Source: Lates calcarifer (lineage: Eukaryota > Chordata > Actinopteri > Centropomidae). From it: DNA of 64,000 nt. This document shows, in pieces, positions 22,581-35,869 of the stretch. Position 1 is the first letter of the stretch, and each line of letters starts with the position of its first letter. The DNA is taken from positions 23,179,504 to 23,243,503 of the forward strand of contig NC_066847.1 of assembly GCF_001640805.2 (NCBI RefSeq), in the 5' to 3' direction. The notes beneath the pieces are model-generated. The model made no database searches, was not told the origin of the DNA, and saw only the letters and a program-made list of their open reading frames with translations. The position numbers were made by a program, and so were the translations under genes.

Positions 22581-23075
22581 GTAAGACACGTTATTAATTT
22601 CGATCACCTAAAACGCAGTTTGGAAGTTTTTACATGTGGATGAAACTCCGGTTAAAGCAAAAGCGGAGCGAGTCTGGTGAAGATGCCAACTTTGTGCCCC
22701 CCTCTCCCCTAACACGTTGCTGCGTTTATCTACGGCTTACTGCCGCTTCCCACGACTTACTAATGGGACAATGTTAATCCTCCCAGCAGACAATGAAAAC
22801 AAATTCTTTAATAACTTTGTAAACTGGAGTGTTAAGTTTGTTTAGTGCCAGACTCTTGTAAAAAAAAAAATGTATTAATTCAGGAAGACTGCGCCTGGTT
22901 GTTCTGGGGAAAGCTCCCATTTCCCCAAACAACAATCCTCTGCGCTACGCTGCTTCTGTTTTTTCAGATTTCTCAAGCACAGTTAAAGGCGCCAGGTAGA
23001 CTGAAGAGGTGGTTGACATTGTGATCCAAAGTTAAAAATCAGTTCATTAAGAGAGAGACTTTTCCCCTCAGACAG

Positions 23076-23078
<3 letters not shown>

Positions 23079-23127
<49 letters not shown>
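23079..23127. repeat. (TA)n microsatellite
   Basis: About 24 uninterrupted TA units, roughly 500 bp downstream of the signal-peptide exon. Confidence 0.95.
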
Positions 23128-23130
<3 letters not shown>

Positions 23131-25377
23131 CATGAATCTCCAAAATCCCAACAGCCTGAACCAGACTGTGATGAAATCCAGACACCAAAACCTTTAGCTG
23201 CTGCATGATTGTCACTGGGTTGCATAGTTATGGACTGAGTTACTCCTTTAAAAGTTCACATTATAATAAGGCATTATGGTGCTGTTTCTTCTTCTTCTTT
23301 TTTTTTTTTGGAAGCATATTCTCAGAATAATATCTCAAGATGAAGCCTGTGGGGGGACACAGTCCATTCTCAAAGCTGCTGGATTTTTCTCCTGATGTGA
23401 TGAGCTGCCTCTGGTCTTTTGCGTTGTCTGGCTGCAGAAGACAATATTTATGTGCCCACAAATCAGCTCTTAATCTTTCAAAATGAGTAAAAAGGAAGCA
23501 TATCTGCATGTTAAATAGTCGGTGGAGAGGGCTTTTATTTCTTAAAAGTTATCTCTTCTGTTTCGTGAGCAAACAAGCTGGATTGTAACATGGTGATAAT
23601 GTGTTTTTCAGATTAAAGGATCGAAATGGTGCAATTTCTGAAATTGTTTCCTAGAAATATACTCTGGACCCACCCCCCCCCAAACCCATTTTCACAGTAG
23701 CAGGATAAATACATTTGAAAATCAGACACATATCAGAGAGATGGAAAGAGAGAGAAACAGAGTGATGCAACTAAATATCTTTTCATATGAATCTGGCTCA
23801 GACCTTTTCATATTCATTCACAGTCATGTCTTCAGAATCCACTTTTACTGACTGAATTCTGTGTCTGTTTAATGTAGTTATGGTGCTGTATTTTTGGATA
23901 TATTGGTAAAAGGCTGAAATGACTCGGTCCAGTTTGGATCCCTTTGTCTCACAGGCACACATACATATGCATAGTTTTACTCCAGTGGAACATAAAACCA
24001 GGTTAATAAGGTGGTGACATTGGGAACATTTACACTGCAGGGTGTTTCAACCTTGTATAACAATGTGACACAGTACTTGTCACATGCGTGTTGCGAAAAG
24101 GAAAAAAGCTTGATTATGTGGAGATCACGCAGAGATTTGCCTTGAAATCTGGCAATGGTGCTGTTCCATAAGAAATGGGAAAATCTGCTAATGCTCAGTG
24201 AACTAATGCTTGCACATATATTTTATTTTGAAACAAGCAACGACAACAACAACAACGACAACAAAAAAGAAACAACAAACCCATGCAAGCAGAATGTGTA
24301 TTGTCGAGAGCTGAATGGAGCAGATCATTAAGAGGGATGGGGCTGAGACATATAAAGGATTAAATCACACACAGGTAATTAAAAGAGTTGAATGGAACAG
24401 CGACGCTTCACTACGACAGCGTGACAGTGTCTGTCAACAAAAATTTATATGGAGTTTTTTTTTCTGGTCTGTTAACTGGAGTGTTGCGAGCCTCTCCATC
24501 TGCAATTTTTTAAACCTTCCCATTAGAAACTGATAGGTAACGCTGCCAGTTTTTTGGCTTCTCCTCTATGTGACTGATCCCTTGGCCTTTTCATGCTTCT
24601 CCACCTGCCTACATCCTATAAGAGCAGAAATGCAGCCACAGAGCGTCTCCCTTTGATTAACACTGCCTTCATTGCTGTGATCATGTGAAGACCACACCTT
24701 AACCTTGAGTTGAGACTCTATGCTCTGCTGGGGATTTCTTGCCTAATCCATATTTTCCATAACTCTTCCCTGCCTGTGCGGTGGTCGGCCCAGGCTGTCA
24801 GTTCAGGGGAAGTGGAAATTATTAGAGGCTATGAAATATGGAGGCTCTCTGCTGCACTGCACTGACTGTAGTGAGGTTGATATGAGGAGGGAGGAAAAAA
24901 AAACATTAACATTTGCATCATATTTGCTCAGACACAAAGCATCTCTGAACTTGAAAGTCCGGTTTCTGGGTGTATCTCTATGTGCCCCCCCCCCACCCTT
25001 TTTTTCATGGTGTAAAACCCAATCTGACACTTTCACTCCTCTGTTGTCTCTTATGGGAATAGAATGGATGTTCACTTACCATCTGTCTCCTCTATTAGCA
25101 GCAAATGTTGTCAACTGAGTGGTGTAATTATCCTGTGTCTCATGACTCATTTCCCAGTTTGATCTAAAGTTAAGGCAGAATATCCTTTTTGCTTATTTCA
25201 CTGAATAAGATAACACTTGGACTGAGATGAAAAGGACTGCGAAGGCCCAGACTGTCTAGTTAAAGCGTGGCGTGGATTGAATAATACGTTAGGGCTTTGG
25301 GGGTACGCTGCATAAACATCAGCAAAAGCATTAAGAAACGTAATATGGGACCACCAGCTCATGTACGCATAGAGGGA

Positions 25378-25570
25378 TTAGAGCTGCAGCCATATTTTGT
25401 AAATCAAAAAGTCGTTTAAGTATATTTTTAAGCAAAAATGATGAACATTGGCTGGTTCCACCTTCTTAAGGTTGAAGATTTTGTCACACATAAACAAGAC
25501 AAGATGCTTTCTTTTGAAAGTGGGAAAAACAATTAATAAATAATGAAAACTTGTTAGTTACAGCCTTAAT
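25378..25570 (-). repeat. AT-rich dispersed repeat family A, minus-oriented copy
   Basis: It reads from GAGCTGCAGCC through AGTCGTTTAAG, AAGCAAAAATGATGAACAT and GGCTGGTTCCACCTTCTTAA. This is the reverse complement of the GAAGCTG...TTTGCTTGAAAAATGAC and TTTTTGCAGCTC end seen in the plus copies at 38290 and 58850. Confidence 0.55.
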
Positions 25571-28481
25571 AGGCTTAAATATAGTAAAGAGCAGGCCACA
25601 CATACAGGTGTTAACAGGTGCATTTCACAGGGAACAGAGAGTAGGAAAACACTAAACAGAGGGCAGGTCCATTTGTTACATGACCAAGAGTATTAATATG
25701 AAACTTATTTCTTCAAAAGAATCATCTGGACACTGTTTAGATGTGATCACAGTACCAATTTAAATGGGTGATTATGGCAAATGGTCATTATTGTTGTATT
25801 ATTCATCTCATGGTAGCTATTTGTAACTCTTACATGTTGATCCTTGTGAGTCCATTAGATACGCTCACTATAATGGGCATCTAAGTGAATGGAAGGGGGG
25901 AAACACGAATGAGATGCATTTATGAATCACAGAAGAGGAAAAAAAAATGTAACCATTGTGTAGAAAATGTTGCCTTGCACCACAGAGCTTCAGAAAACCC
26001 ACCAAGTGGAAGTGTTCCCTGCAGGAGCCAGGCCACCATCTGCGGATAGAGGGTGAGGGGCGGTAGGGATTGGGCCTAAATCAGACTCCCGAAAAGACTG
26101 GTTGATTTCCATCTTTGCGGGATCACGGGCAGTAATTCAGAGAGCAGATGGAAAACTTTGCAGTGAGGAAGGGGGGCTGGGGGGGCTAGAGGGGGAAAGA
26201 AAAAGGGGAGACAATCTTAGATGGAGGAGCTGAGAACGACAGAGGGATTTATTCAGATAGATTGTCAGGACGTTTTGTTTTCGACCAAGGGCGCAGCAGG
26301 ACTTTCGCCGGGCTTGTGTGTGCGCCTGTGCCGGCCATTCTGCCTTCAGCACGCTTGTGCGCGTGTCTGTGTGATTAAACAGGGTGCTTATGAGAGGAGT
26401 CCTCTGCTCTGCAGCCTCTCTCTTCCTGTTTCTGTCTCTGATCTATTGTAATGTGGGGCTATGTGGAGGAGAGCCAGCCAGCAGCCCCCCCCCAGACTGG
26501 CTTACTCATCTCACAAGAGTGGAAGATGAAACATATCCATCTACTGTATTTGTTCAAGGGACTCTGCTGGATACCAAGTGCCACAATCCATACTCCTCAT
26601 AACTTGGGAGCACGTGTCCAATCAGGGGCCTCCTCTGTCTTGAGCTGGTCCCATTTCTCATGTCTTTGTGATGCATCTCACCTTAGTTTGTGCTGTGCTG
26701 AGTGTGCAGGGCTTTTTTTTTAAATGCGAGACTGCAGCCCACACGCATCTTGTGATTGTTGTACTTAATTAATCCTGCTAAGCATTTTGCTGTTCCCTTT
26801 TTTAATTATCACGTGTTGCTGTTCTGTTTCCAAATCAGTCCCCGAGTTTCTTCTTTTGCTTTTTTTTGTTGAGGGTGCGGTGAGTTGTGGCTCACTCAGG
26901 CGAAGGATTGTTTGCACTTCAGAAAGGTCAAGTGCAGGTTGGTTGCCATGTTTCTGAGGCTGAGAAAGAGCAGAGGCAGAGCCCCGAAAGCAGGATTGTG
27001 TCTGCTCCTCTGCCATTCAGCCTGGGCCCTCCTCGGTGCGCCTGCGCTTCCTCGCATCGAGTCTCTCCAGCCAATTCTGCTGGCCAACAAAGAAGAGCTC
27101 TGAAAGGAACCAGTCGGAGGGAAACCGGGCAGATTGGAGATAATTATACATGACACTTATTATCCCGTCAAGGTCCTTTTTATTGTAAGTGTATTATTAA
27201 GGGGTCAGGAATCAGGACAGGTCCACAGGAACAACGAGTGGGGAACTAAAAAACTAATTCTCTCCTTTAGAAAAGAGTTAAATGACCATGAAACAGTAGC
27301 CAATGAGACACTTGGGAAATTAGCATGGCAACAGCCTACCCATGCACAATTTCCATTAGCATTAAGGTAAAAAGGACTAAAGACAAATGATTGTTGTAGT
27401 ATTGTGCTCCTGTTCAATGTTTGACTGAACATTTTGGCAACAAATCTTCCATTTTTCCTCATCAGGTCATTTACTCTTTATTCTTTTTGGTCTGGCTCTT
27501 CAACTGTGATTCAATTTCTTTCGCAAGCCATGCATAGACTACTTGCTTTTTTTAATTAGAAACTTGCACTCTGTGTCCTATGCTATGAATGTTTTAGCAT
27601 ACTGATGATCATACAGTATATGAATATATGTGAGTGCAGTGCTTTTACCTTTTTTTTCCCTCTCTACGTGCATGTGGTAATCAGCGCTCCTGTTCATTAG
27701 CGCATTTGCCTGCAAGAGCAGGAAATCAGGCACTGAAATCTTGCTGGGCAGGAAAAGTCCCACAGCGCAAAAGAGACTCAGCCCTGACACGGACGCTAGC
27801 GAGGGCTTTGGCTGGTGCCGGAGCTGCTGCCGCCACCGCCGCCGCCAGCCGCCAGCCGCCACTGTGAGCTCTTCAGGGTTACTGTGACACCCTGCAGCAC
27901 CCTGGAAGAGATGCCAAAGACTGAGAGATTTATGATCAGCGGCCTGCCTCGGCCTGTCTCCTCATTTCCACTCTGCGGCAACAGCCAGAGTGGAGAGGCT
28001 TCTTCTCTTTCTCAGCCAGGTGTTATTAATGTGGTATTGATCTTTCAAACTCCGGCAAGTCCATTTTACTTAAATTTGATCAAAGTGGGATCTCGCCTGT
28101 GGCCTTCGAGTTTGATGTAGGAGTGGGGGAATTAGCCGGCCCTGCCAGCCAGGAACGGCATGATGTAAGCTCGTACAAGGAGCTGGGACTGTAGCAGAGG
28201 AATGTTAGCTGTATTGTGTAGAGCAAAGGGCAGGAAAAAAGTAGAAATCCTCTCAAACATGAAAGAGGGAGCCTAATTTCCATAAGAAGGCTGCATATAT
28301 TACACATAAGCTACAAAATATCCTGTTGATGTACTGGTCTAAAATGACAGGACTATTATGCTCATTATCACTTAAAAGCATATGTTTTACTTGAATAATG
28401 GACACACAAATTTATCATTCAACACAGATGGGCCAGTGTTTATAGTCTGGATATGAAGAGGGTGAGACTGCATAGCTCGAG

Positions 28482-28502
28482 CACACACACACACACACAC
28501 AC
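28482..28502. repeat. (CA)n microsatellite
   Basis: About ten CA units followed by ATGCACGC variant repeats. Confidence 0.9.
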
Positions 28503-30183
28503 ATGCACGCACACATGCACGCACAGATGTGTAATTATCCAACAAAGAAATAAACAGGGCTGTGAGTTGCAGCCGTTTCGGTCCCTGTGTTTTCTTCCCC
28601 CGAGGTAGTGAGCTCCAGACTGCAAAAAGTGGGTCTGCAAGACTGATGCTGCGAGTGCTGCTCCTTATCCCCTACCCAGAGGAGAGAAAGCCTCCTGAGC
28701 AGTTTATATTTAGCCCACTGGCCGTGTTTCACTTCTTTACCTTTCTGTCTGTGTCAACAAATTCACAGCCAGATTCCTCAATACCCCACCCCCTTCTCCT
28801 CTGTTGTGGTGTTACATGGCGTGTAGCGAATGCTCGGGTCACAGAGTCAGGGTTCAGGATTAGGCCAGAATAACGGCATACAAAAACCTGACCTGTTGTT
28901 GAGCTGCCTGTACAGTACCGCTGCATATGAAACCCCCAGTGAAATCTGAACTGCTGACACGACTCTAAAAGTCAAAACACTGTCCTCGGGACATTTTTCT
29001 CCGTGTCAGTGTAATGGATGCAGTCTTTAGTTGTCTTTGAGCCGTGATGCCTGCTCTCTGAGGGGAAGTGGTATTTCTGGTTTGACCAGTCCCTCTGGGC
29101 CAAAAAATAAATAAATTAAATATATATATATATATGTATCCTCACAGGAACCCGGTCATGAACCTGAACACTTATCACCCTGATGTATCTTACACTTTAT
29201 TAGACTGACACTCTTTCACATAAACTTTATTAGGACAGTGGAAATTGAAGAGCATTAAAGTGTAACAGAGCGTGGATAATGTCTCGTGTGCTGATTTAAA
29301 AGAGCACAGTATTTGAGGCCTTCACAGCATGATATCAAACTACAGCTGAGCTCTTTTAAGAAACGCTGTATACACTCAGTTATATAGCTCCTAGCTTACA
29401 TTGCGCATCCCTTTTTGCTGCTGAATTGAAGTCATCTTGTCTCACTCTCTGTGCACAACAGTCTCATGGCGCACATGCTCGGTGACACTCAGCCGTGACA
29501 GCTGCTGTGGCTGGTGGGTAGGGTTAAGGGAAGGTCATGGCAATTGTGGTGGCACAGGTGCCAGATGCCGGAAAATCAGTAAACTGGCTGATTTCAAACC
29601 TGTTGAGCTCATATAATGTATGATTTACTTGATGTAAAGCCTGTTTGCGGACCTTGTTTTTGGCTGGATGACATTGATGGATTTTTGAGTGTAGTTGTTT
29701 CAGTTTAAGTGAAAACATAAGACTCATCCAAACTGGGGTTACATAGTTTCCGCTACAGTGACATGAGCGTTGCATGCAGTTTCATCACAGTACCATGTGG
29801 GAAAAATGACACACTAGTCTGGCAGTTTTTGTCAAAAGAAAAAAGAGAAAAAAAGACAATTTTTTTTATTATTACAGGTTATTCTACTCTGGACTGCAGG
29901 CACCTTGCATTAGTATGTAATTTAAATGTAAATAGAGTATTGGAGAGTGCTGTGATGCGTTAGCTGTGATGTGTTAGCAGCGTCTGAAGGCCGGTCGGGT
30001 TGAGAAGCCTTTGTCAGGTGATGTTAGTTCGGGAACTTGCCCCGCTGTTGGACGCTTTGTTCTGATTCAGGTGTTGAAGTGAGACAGAACAAAAGCAGAG
30101 CCTATTGATTTCTCAAGCACAGCCTGTCACACTCAGCTTATTGTCTTCTTCCTTGTGAAACCCTCCTTTTCGATCCTACATGA

Positions 30184-30205
30184 CCCCCCCCCCCCCCCCC
30201 CCCCC
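30184..30205. repeat. Poly(C) run, 22 nt
   Basis: Twenty-two uninterrupted C residues. Confidence 0.9.
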
Positions 30206-31600
30206 AAATCACAATCCTCCTCACAATCCTCCTCACTTTGACGTGCTGATATATTTTGCTCAGGGGATTGGGAGTACCCTTTTTCATTACAAAAAAAAAT
30301 CACCTTTCCTTTTTTACTGCTACTCTTCTTATCGTTCTAAGATGTTTCAGGGGCATGAAGTTCAGGGTTTTCTGCTCTGTACCATTTCCCTTATGTCACA
30401 GTATGCAGTATCTGGGTTTCAAGTCACTCATTAACAGCGGATTCATTGAAAACTGTGTCTATTATTCATGTCTTTTGACAGGGTGGTATAATTGCCTGAG
30501 GGCAAAGAAATGAATCTCTATTTGCTGCCCACTGATTTTTGGACAGTGTGAGTCAGTCCTGCAGGGACACTAATGAAGGAGGAGAGCTCCTGACCAAGAA
30601 AATATGTGCCCTTTATCCTCAGATTACTCTGCTATTGTTGTGTTTCTCAGAGACAGGTACAACACAGTCCCTCATACTGCCCTCACATGTACTTTGATGT
30701 TTAGGTCTGTCTATACAAGCCTTGACAAATCTTGCCTTAGGGCACTCTGGCCCAACACAGTCCCCCCCACCCACTTACCCCAGGGCCTATACCAAGGTTC
30801 TCCACAGTCCCCTCTGGGCTGGTGAATGCTGCGCTGCCTGGCGTTCCTGAGACACAGCTCATCAAACAGTTGGCTAGACCTTTGTTTGTTCCTGTGCTGG
30901 CCGCCTGACTCGGCCCGCCAGCTCAGGGCAGGCTTGGAATGGGGGAGGTGATCACCCTAAGAGATGAGGGGCTTACGGGGTGGACTGAGGTGGGCACCCA
31001 CATGATCCAGAGTGCTGATGTGAAGAGCCATTCATGTTTCCTTATATAAAGAAGCAAAGGCCATGGCATTCTGTATACTTGACATATTGAATGTTTATCC
31101 TGATCAAGGGATTCCTCCGCAGGCAGTTAAAGGTTTTTTTTTGCAGATTGTGAAGCCAATTGAGGCAAATTTGTGATTTTGGGTCATATGAAATAAATAA
31201 AACTGACTGATAAGTCTTAAAAATCTAATCTCACCTTGTCACGTGAACAGGGGTAAATGGAAGCTTTTCAAAAACGCTGACCCCACCATTGTGAATCTTT
31301 TGCCTCATGAGGCGTATGCACAGGCTCAGTGGAGAAGAGATTTCACTGCTTCCCTGTTATATTTGGCATTTTTGATGACATTTTTAGAGAAAGGCTAATG
31401 TGGACGGAAAAGCTTTCATGCCATTTCCAAATAGCGTGGATCTGCTGTGGCCAAAGGCAGTGCACCGTTTGCGTGTCTCACATTAGAACAAAGCTACGAA
31501 ATATGCAAGAATGTCTGGGGAGCCCACGGGGTGTCGTTAACAAAGAGCTTAATTCAAAACCACAAATAAAAGACTATAATTATTGCTTAGCCTTTGTCTC

Positions 31601-31622
31601 TGTGTGTGTGTGTGTGTGTGTG
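31601..31622. repeat. (TG)n microsatellite
   Basis: Eleven TG units followed by imperfect TG-rich sequence to about 31690. Confidence 0.9.
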
Positions 31623-34600
31623 TATGTGTGTGGTGGGTGTTTGAGTGGGTGTTTGTATGTGCGCTAGGCGAGTGCCCGGGTGTGTGTTTTGCATATGTGG
31701 ATGGGCCAGATTGGTGATTGTTCCCACCTGATTATATGTAAATATTTGCTGAACTCCTTTGGCCATTTTGAACTTCCATAAATCACAGCTATGTGGATTA
31801 TTATGAGGCTTTTGTTTGCTTTATTCCTCCATGGGGTGGAAAATGCTAATGAAAAAAAAATTTGCATACTATGCTTAGGACACATTCTTCTGATGATAAA
31901 TGCATTGCACTGCGGAGATCAAAAAGGCGCGCTTTGCTGTAGGAGCGGGGCTTCGGAGCCATTCTGTGTTTGGAGAGCGGTTGGAGTACGCAGCGTGTCG
32001 GAGACCTCGGTGCAGGTCGGTCCCGGCTTTTGTCTGTCTGGACAGCCAGGGTAATTAAGAATCAGCTTAGGCCGGGATTATGGCTGCAAGTAGGCTGATC
32101 ACAGGGGACAGGAGAAAAGGCATTAGGAGAATGGTGGTTAATATGGGTATTACTCTGCTTAGCAGTGGTATCATGTGACAATAAGACAACTGACAATGGA
32201 ACCCTGTTGATGCTGCGATCCCTTGCTCTGCACTAATAGGCTTTCCTCCAGATAGCTTTGTTTACCCACAGTGTGCAGCACTCCACCTTCCTGCTTTATC
32301 TTCCTTACTCACACATTCAAACTTTTTTTTATAATTTGTCTCAACCTAATTAGAAAATGGTAATACTTTGCTGTACACCTCCCTGAGGTATTTTAGCAGT
32401 GTTCAGACGTATTTACCTTACACCAGCACCTTTGAAATGAAACACGCATGATTGTTCATCTCTCTTATGAAACGCACACACGCTCTTGCTGTTTTTGAGA
32501 TTTTTTTTTTGTGGAATGTAATTAATGTTCTCATTAACCGAGCGAACGAGCTATAAGGTAGAACTAAAAGCCCAATACCCCCGGGTCCTCGCCCTCCTCC
32601 ACTTTAGGAGATGCGATCGCTGAAATGGATAGCCTGTGTTTGCCATGTGAAACAAAGAGCAGTAAGACAGCTACTTTGTTGTCAGTCCAGCCTTTTATTG
32701 TGATCCACATGCGACGGTAACATGATGCTTGTAGCCTCTGCACCACCTCCGTAAGTGAAGCCATTTGTTGCCCTTTAGAAAGGATATGGAACCAGGCCAG
32801 TGTGAATAATAACAATGTTGGGAAAGGGTCTATCCAAACACAGAAAGGTTACATGAAATGGCCCACCTAACTTGTCATATTACTCTTATTTACAACAAAC
32901 CCTCCCGGTATCAGCTCCTCATGTGTTAGAAAACAATCCTAGCAGGTGAATAGTTGGCAGAATTATCAGTGCATGACGTGACACAGCAATGCTTTGTTTT
33001 GACCTCAATGAGAGGGAGCAGGGAATTGTTTTCCACAGTCTTTAAGAGCTAATCCCATCAGAGGGACTGCACAGCATGGAGGGCTAACTCAGTCACGTCT
33101 GAGGTAGTGCTGCCAGAACAAGAGGCAGACAGGAATGTGTTTGTCTGGCTAACTTGGCTTTATTCACCCCTGACTGGAAAAGCAAAAGAGGGAAACTCCT
33201 CCTACACTACTTGACTTCTTAATTCCTCCTTCTGAGCACAAGATGAGGAGCCAGCTTCTTGACTCTGTGAGCCCCTATGTGCCAGTTGAAAGCTGGGGGA
33301 GACAACCTTTTGATTGAGATTCAGTGGTGGTTTGGGAGGATGCTATGGTGGCTCAGATTGTCATTATGGTAGATGAATTAACTAGGTTTTACCTCTCAGA
33401 GGAGGGTTCCTCGCTTCGCTGGTCGTCTTGTTGGCTTGGTTGGGCACATGTGCTCCTGGGGGAAACGAACTCATTCAGTGCTGAGGCCATGGAACTGAGG
33501 ATTTATCCCAGTCCAGTGAGTCCCTGTGGCGCCACAACCTCCCGCTGAAGGATTTAAGATCGGTCTGTCCGTCTGTCCATCTTTTTCCACACAGTAAATG
33601 TCTGCGTCTGTACCTGTGGTTGATAGGTTCTGGTTGAAATTAATAACAGGAGAAGTGTGGATGAAAGGTGAGGTTGACAGGAGGTTTTACTGAGAAGAAA
33701 AAGTGGTGAAAGTATTGTGTGCTCGTACTCAGGTGCTATATGAAATAGGTTTAGAAATCTCACTGCCACTTTCTGATATGTAACCTCTTCATAAATGGTT
33801 TATAAACTTTAACTCCTTATTGATGGTTAATTAACCGTTTGCTAATGCAGTATCAGTTTAGGGTGGCAGGTTATCTTGTCTGCAGTTACACTTCTTAGTG
33901 ACCACTAAAGTCTTTTTAATTTCAAGAAGTTGGTAATAGATGGACTTTGGCCCAGCAGCTCTTTTTCAGAAGGTCAGAGGTCAATAGAGGGATTTTTCTG
34001 ATGAGAGCTAAAAGACAAACCAAATACATTATCGGCGGAGGATTACTTACAACATATAAACCCTTCATAATGGGTGCCTTTTAGCAAAAGGTTCAGAAAT
34101 CTCTAATATCTGCGTTCTTCTAGATCAGAGGTTTTCACACTGTGAGGTGTGTCTCCTACAGGAGAGTTGCAGAATCTTCATAATGGAGGGGTGCTGAGTG
34201 AGAGATGTGAGGCGAAGATACTGCATGAGATGAAAGGGACAGGTGCATGTAGGTGTTCTAAAAACAAGAGGGGATGCATTGGATACATTGCATACAAGAA
34301 CCGCTATTAGCTTTTTCGGCATACTTTTGAAACTTGGTAAAACAAATATAGGCAGTTGTCCCAATTTTGTGTGGTGCAGGGGCCCCACAGTGTCACACTG
34401 TGAAAAGTTTAGTATGAAAGTGATACATACGTTTTTCCTGGCTAAACATGAAGCTAAAGCTCTAGTTACAGATGCGTCTGAGCTAAAACCTACAAAAACT
34501 GTCCAAAAGTAGCTTCAACCTAATAGTCAAGCTAATTTTAGTGAGTGTGGCTCAACACTTGATGTGGTTGCTTCACAGTAATCAGTTGCCATCTGTTTGT

Positions 34601-35843
34601 TTATCTGGAAGGCTTTTATTGTGAAGCAGCTGCAGAAAGTGTTGAGTCTGAATTACTGGAAGACAAATGTAGGAAGCATCTGCTTTGTCGCAGCTGTTGA
34701 GCTGTTGGTGCTCTTCTTGTCCAGCCATGCTTAGTCATTGCAATGCACTGTACACTGCATTTTTAGGGATGTCTTGATTGTAAAATTTAACATCAGTTGA
34801 TACTGATGAATTGAAGATGCCTCGATTGACATTGGCCTTGATCCTGGATCAACTTGAGATGACCTTTTTTTGAAATTCAGCTTAAGCTCTGTCATATGAT
34901 GTCTCACATTTATAACATCTCTAACTGTCCGTCATTTTTGAAAACAACCATTACACGCTCTCGCAACATTTCCCCAGGATGAGCTGGATCTGTGGTTCTG
35001 GTCATAAACTGAACATGAAGTAAAACTAGTTTTCACAGAGCTCTCCAAAAGACATGTCTTCAAAATCCATCCGTGTGTCAAGGAGCTTTTCTGTCCTTAA
35101 TGTCTCTGTTTTCATTGCTCCTTCCTTCCCTCCTGTGTGTATCACCCTTCGCTGTGTTTCCTCTACATCTTTGTCCTCGTCCTCTCAGCCTCAGGGCTTC
35201 TCAGGGATCTACAGTATATGCTCAGTGTTTCTAGGAAGGGTTCAGTATTCCAGGCAGGGGTGAGCATGGGCTCAAAGCAGACCTGTCTTTGAGTGTGTGC
35301 GTGTATGTGTGTGTCTGTCTGCCTCCCCAGGCACTCATTAAGCTGGTGTGTGAAGGTGTGTGTTTCCGGAGGCTGTGGGGGGGAGAAACATGCGCGCATG
35401 CGGAGGTTAAAAGGCCCCTGACAGAGACATAATTTCCCAGCCTGGGGCATTGGGAGAAGGTAACTTCATTAGCCGGTTCCCGCTGTACAGATTAACTTGA
35501 TTATACTAACCAAGTTTTGATGGCGACAGTGGTGCAGAGTGCAAATGTCACACCTGGAAGTAAAATCTGTGCACCTCTTTTCTTTTTTGTATGCTTTTCT
35601 CTCTGTGTGTGTGTGTGTTTGTGTGTCTGTCTGTGTCTGTGGGGTTGCGCCTGTGGGTGGGTGTGTGCAATGAAGGGAGGCAGAGAAGGAGGGTCAATTG
35701 ATACACCTGGTACATTTGGCTGCTCTGCAATTTGCAAAGTGACTCATCTTGGGATAATGAGCAGGTACCGGTCTAGAAACTCCTTTTCTATAATTTGGTT
35801 GATAGAAGTCACACTTTTGCTTTAATGCTTGCGTATACATGTG

Positions 35844-35869
35844 CACACACACACACACACACACACACA
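35844..35869. repeat. (CA)n microsatellite
   Basis: About thirteen CA units. Confidence 0.9.

Larger units (their letters stand above)
22581..31500 (+). other. Apparent first intron, part 1
   Basis: No exon with recognisable protein similarity. It holds a TA microsatellite (23079-23127), a CAA-type run (about 24241-24275), a minus-oriented copy of the AT-rich repeat family (25378-25570), a CA repeat (28482-28502) and a 22-nt C-run (30184-30205). Stretches around 26890-27130 and 27680-28160 are GC-richer than their surroundings but open frames there lack domain signatures. Confidence 0.45.
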
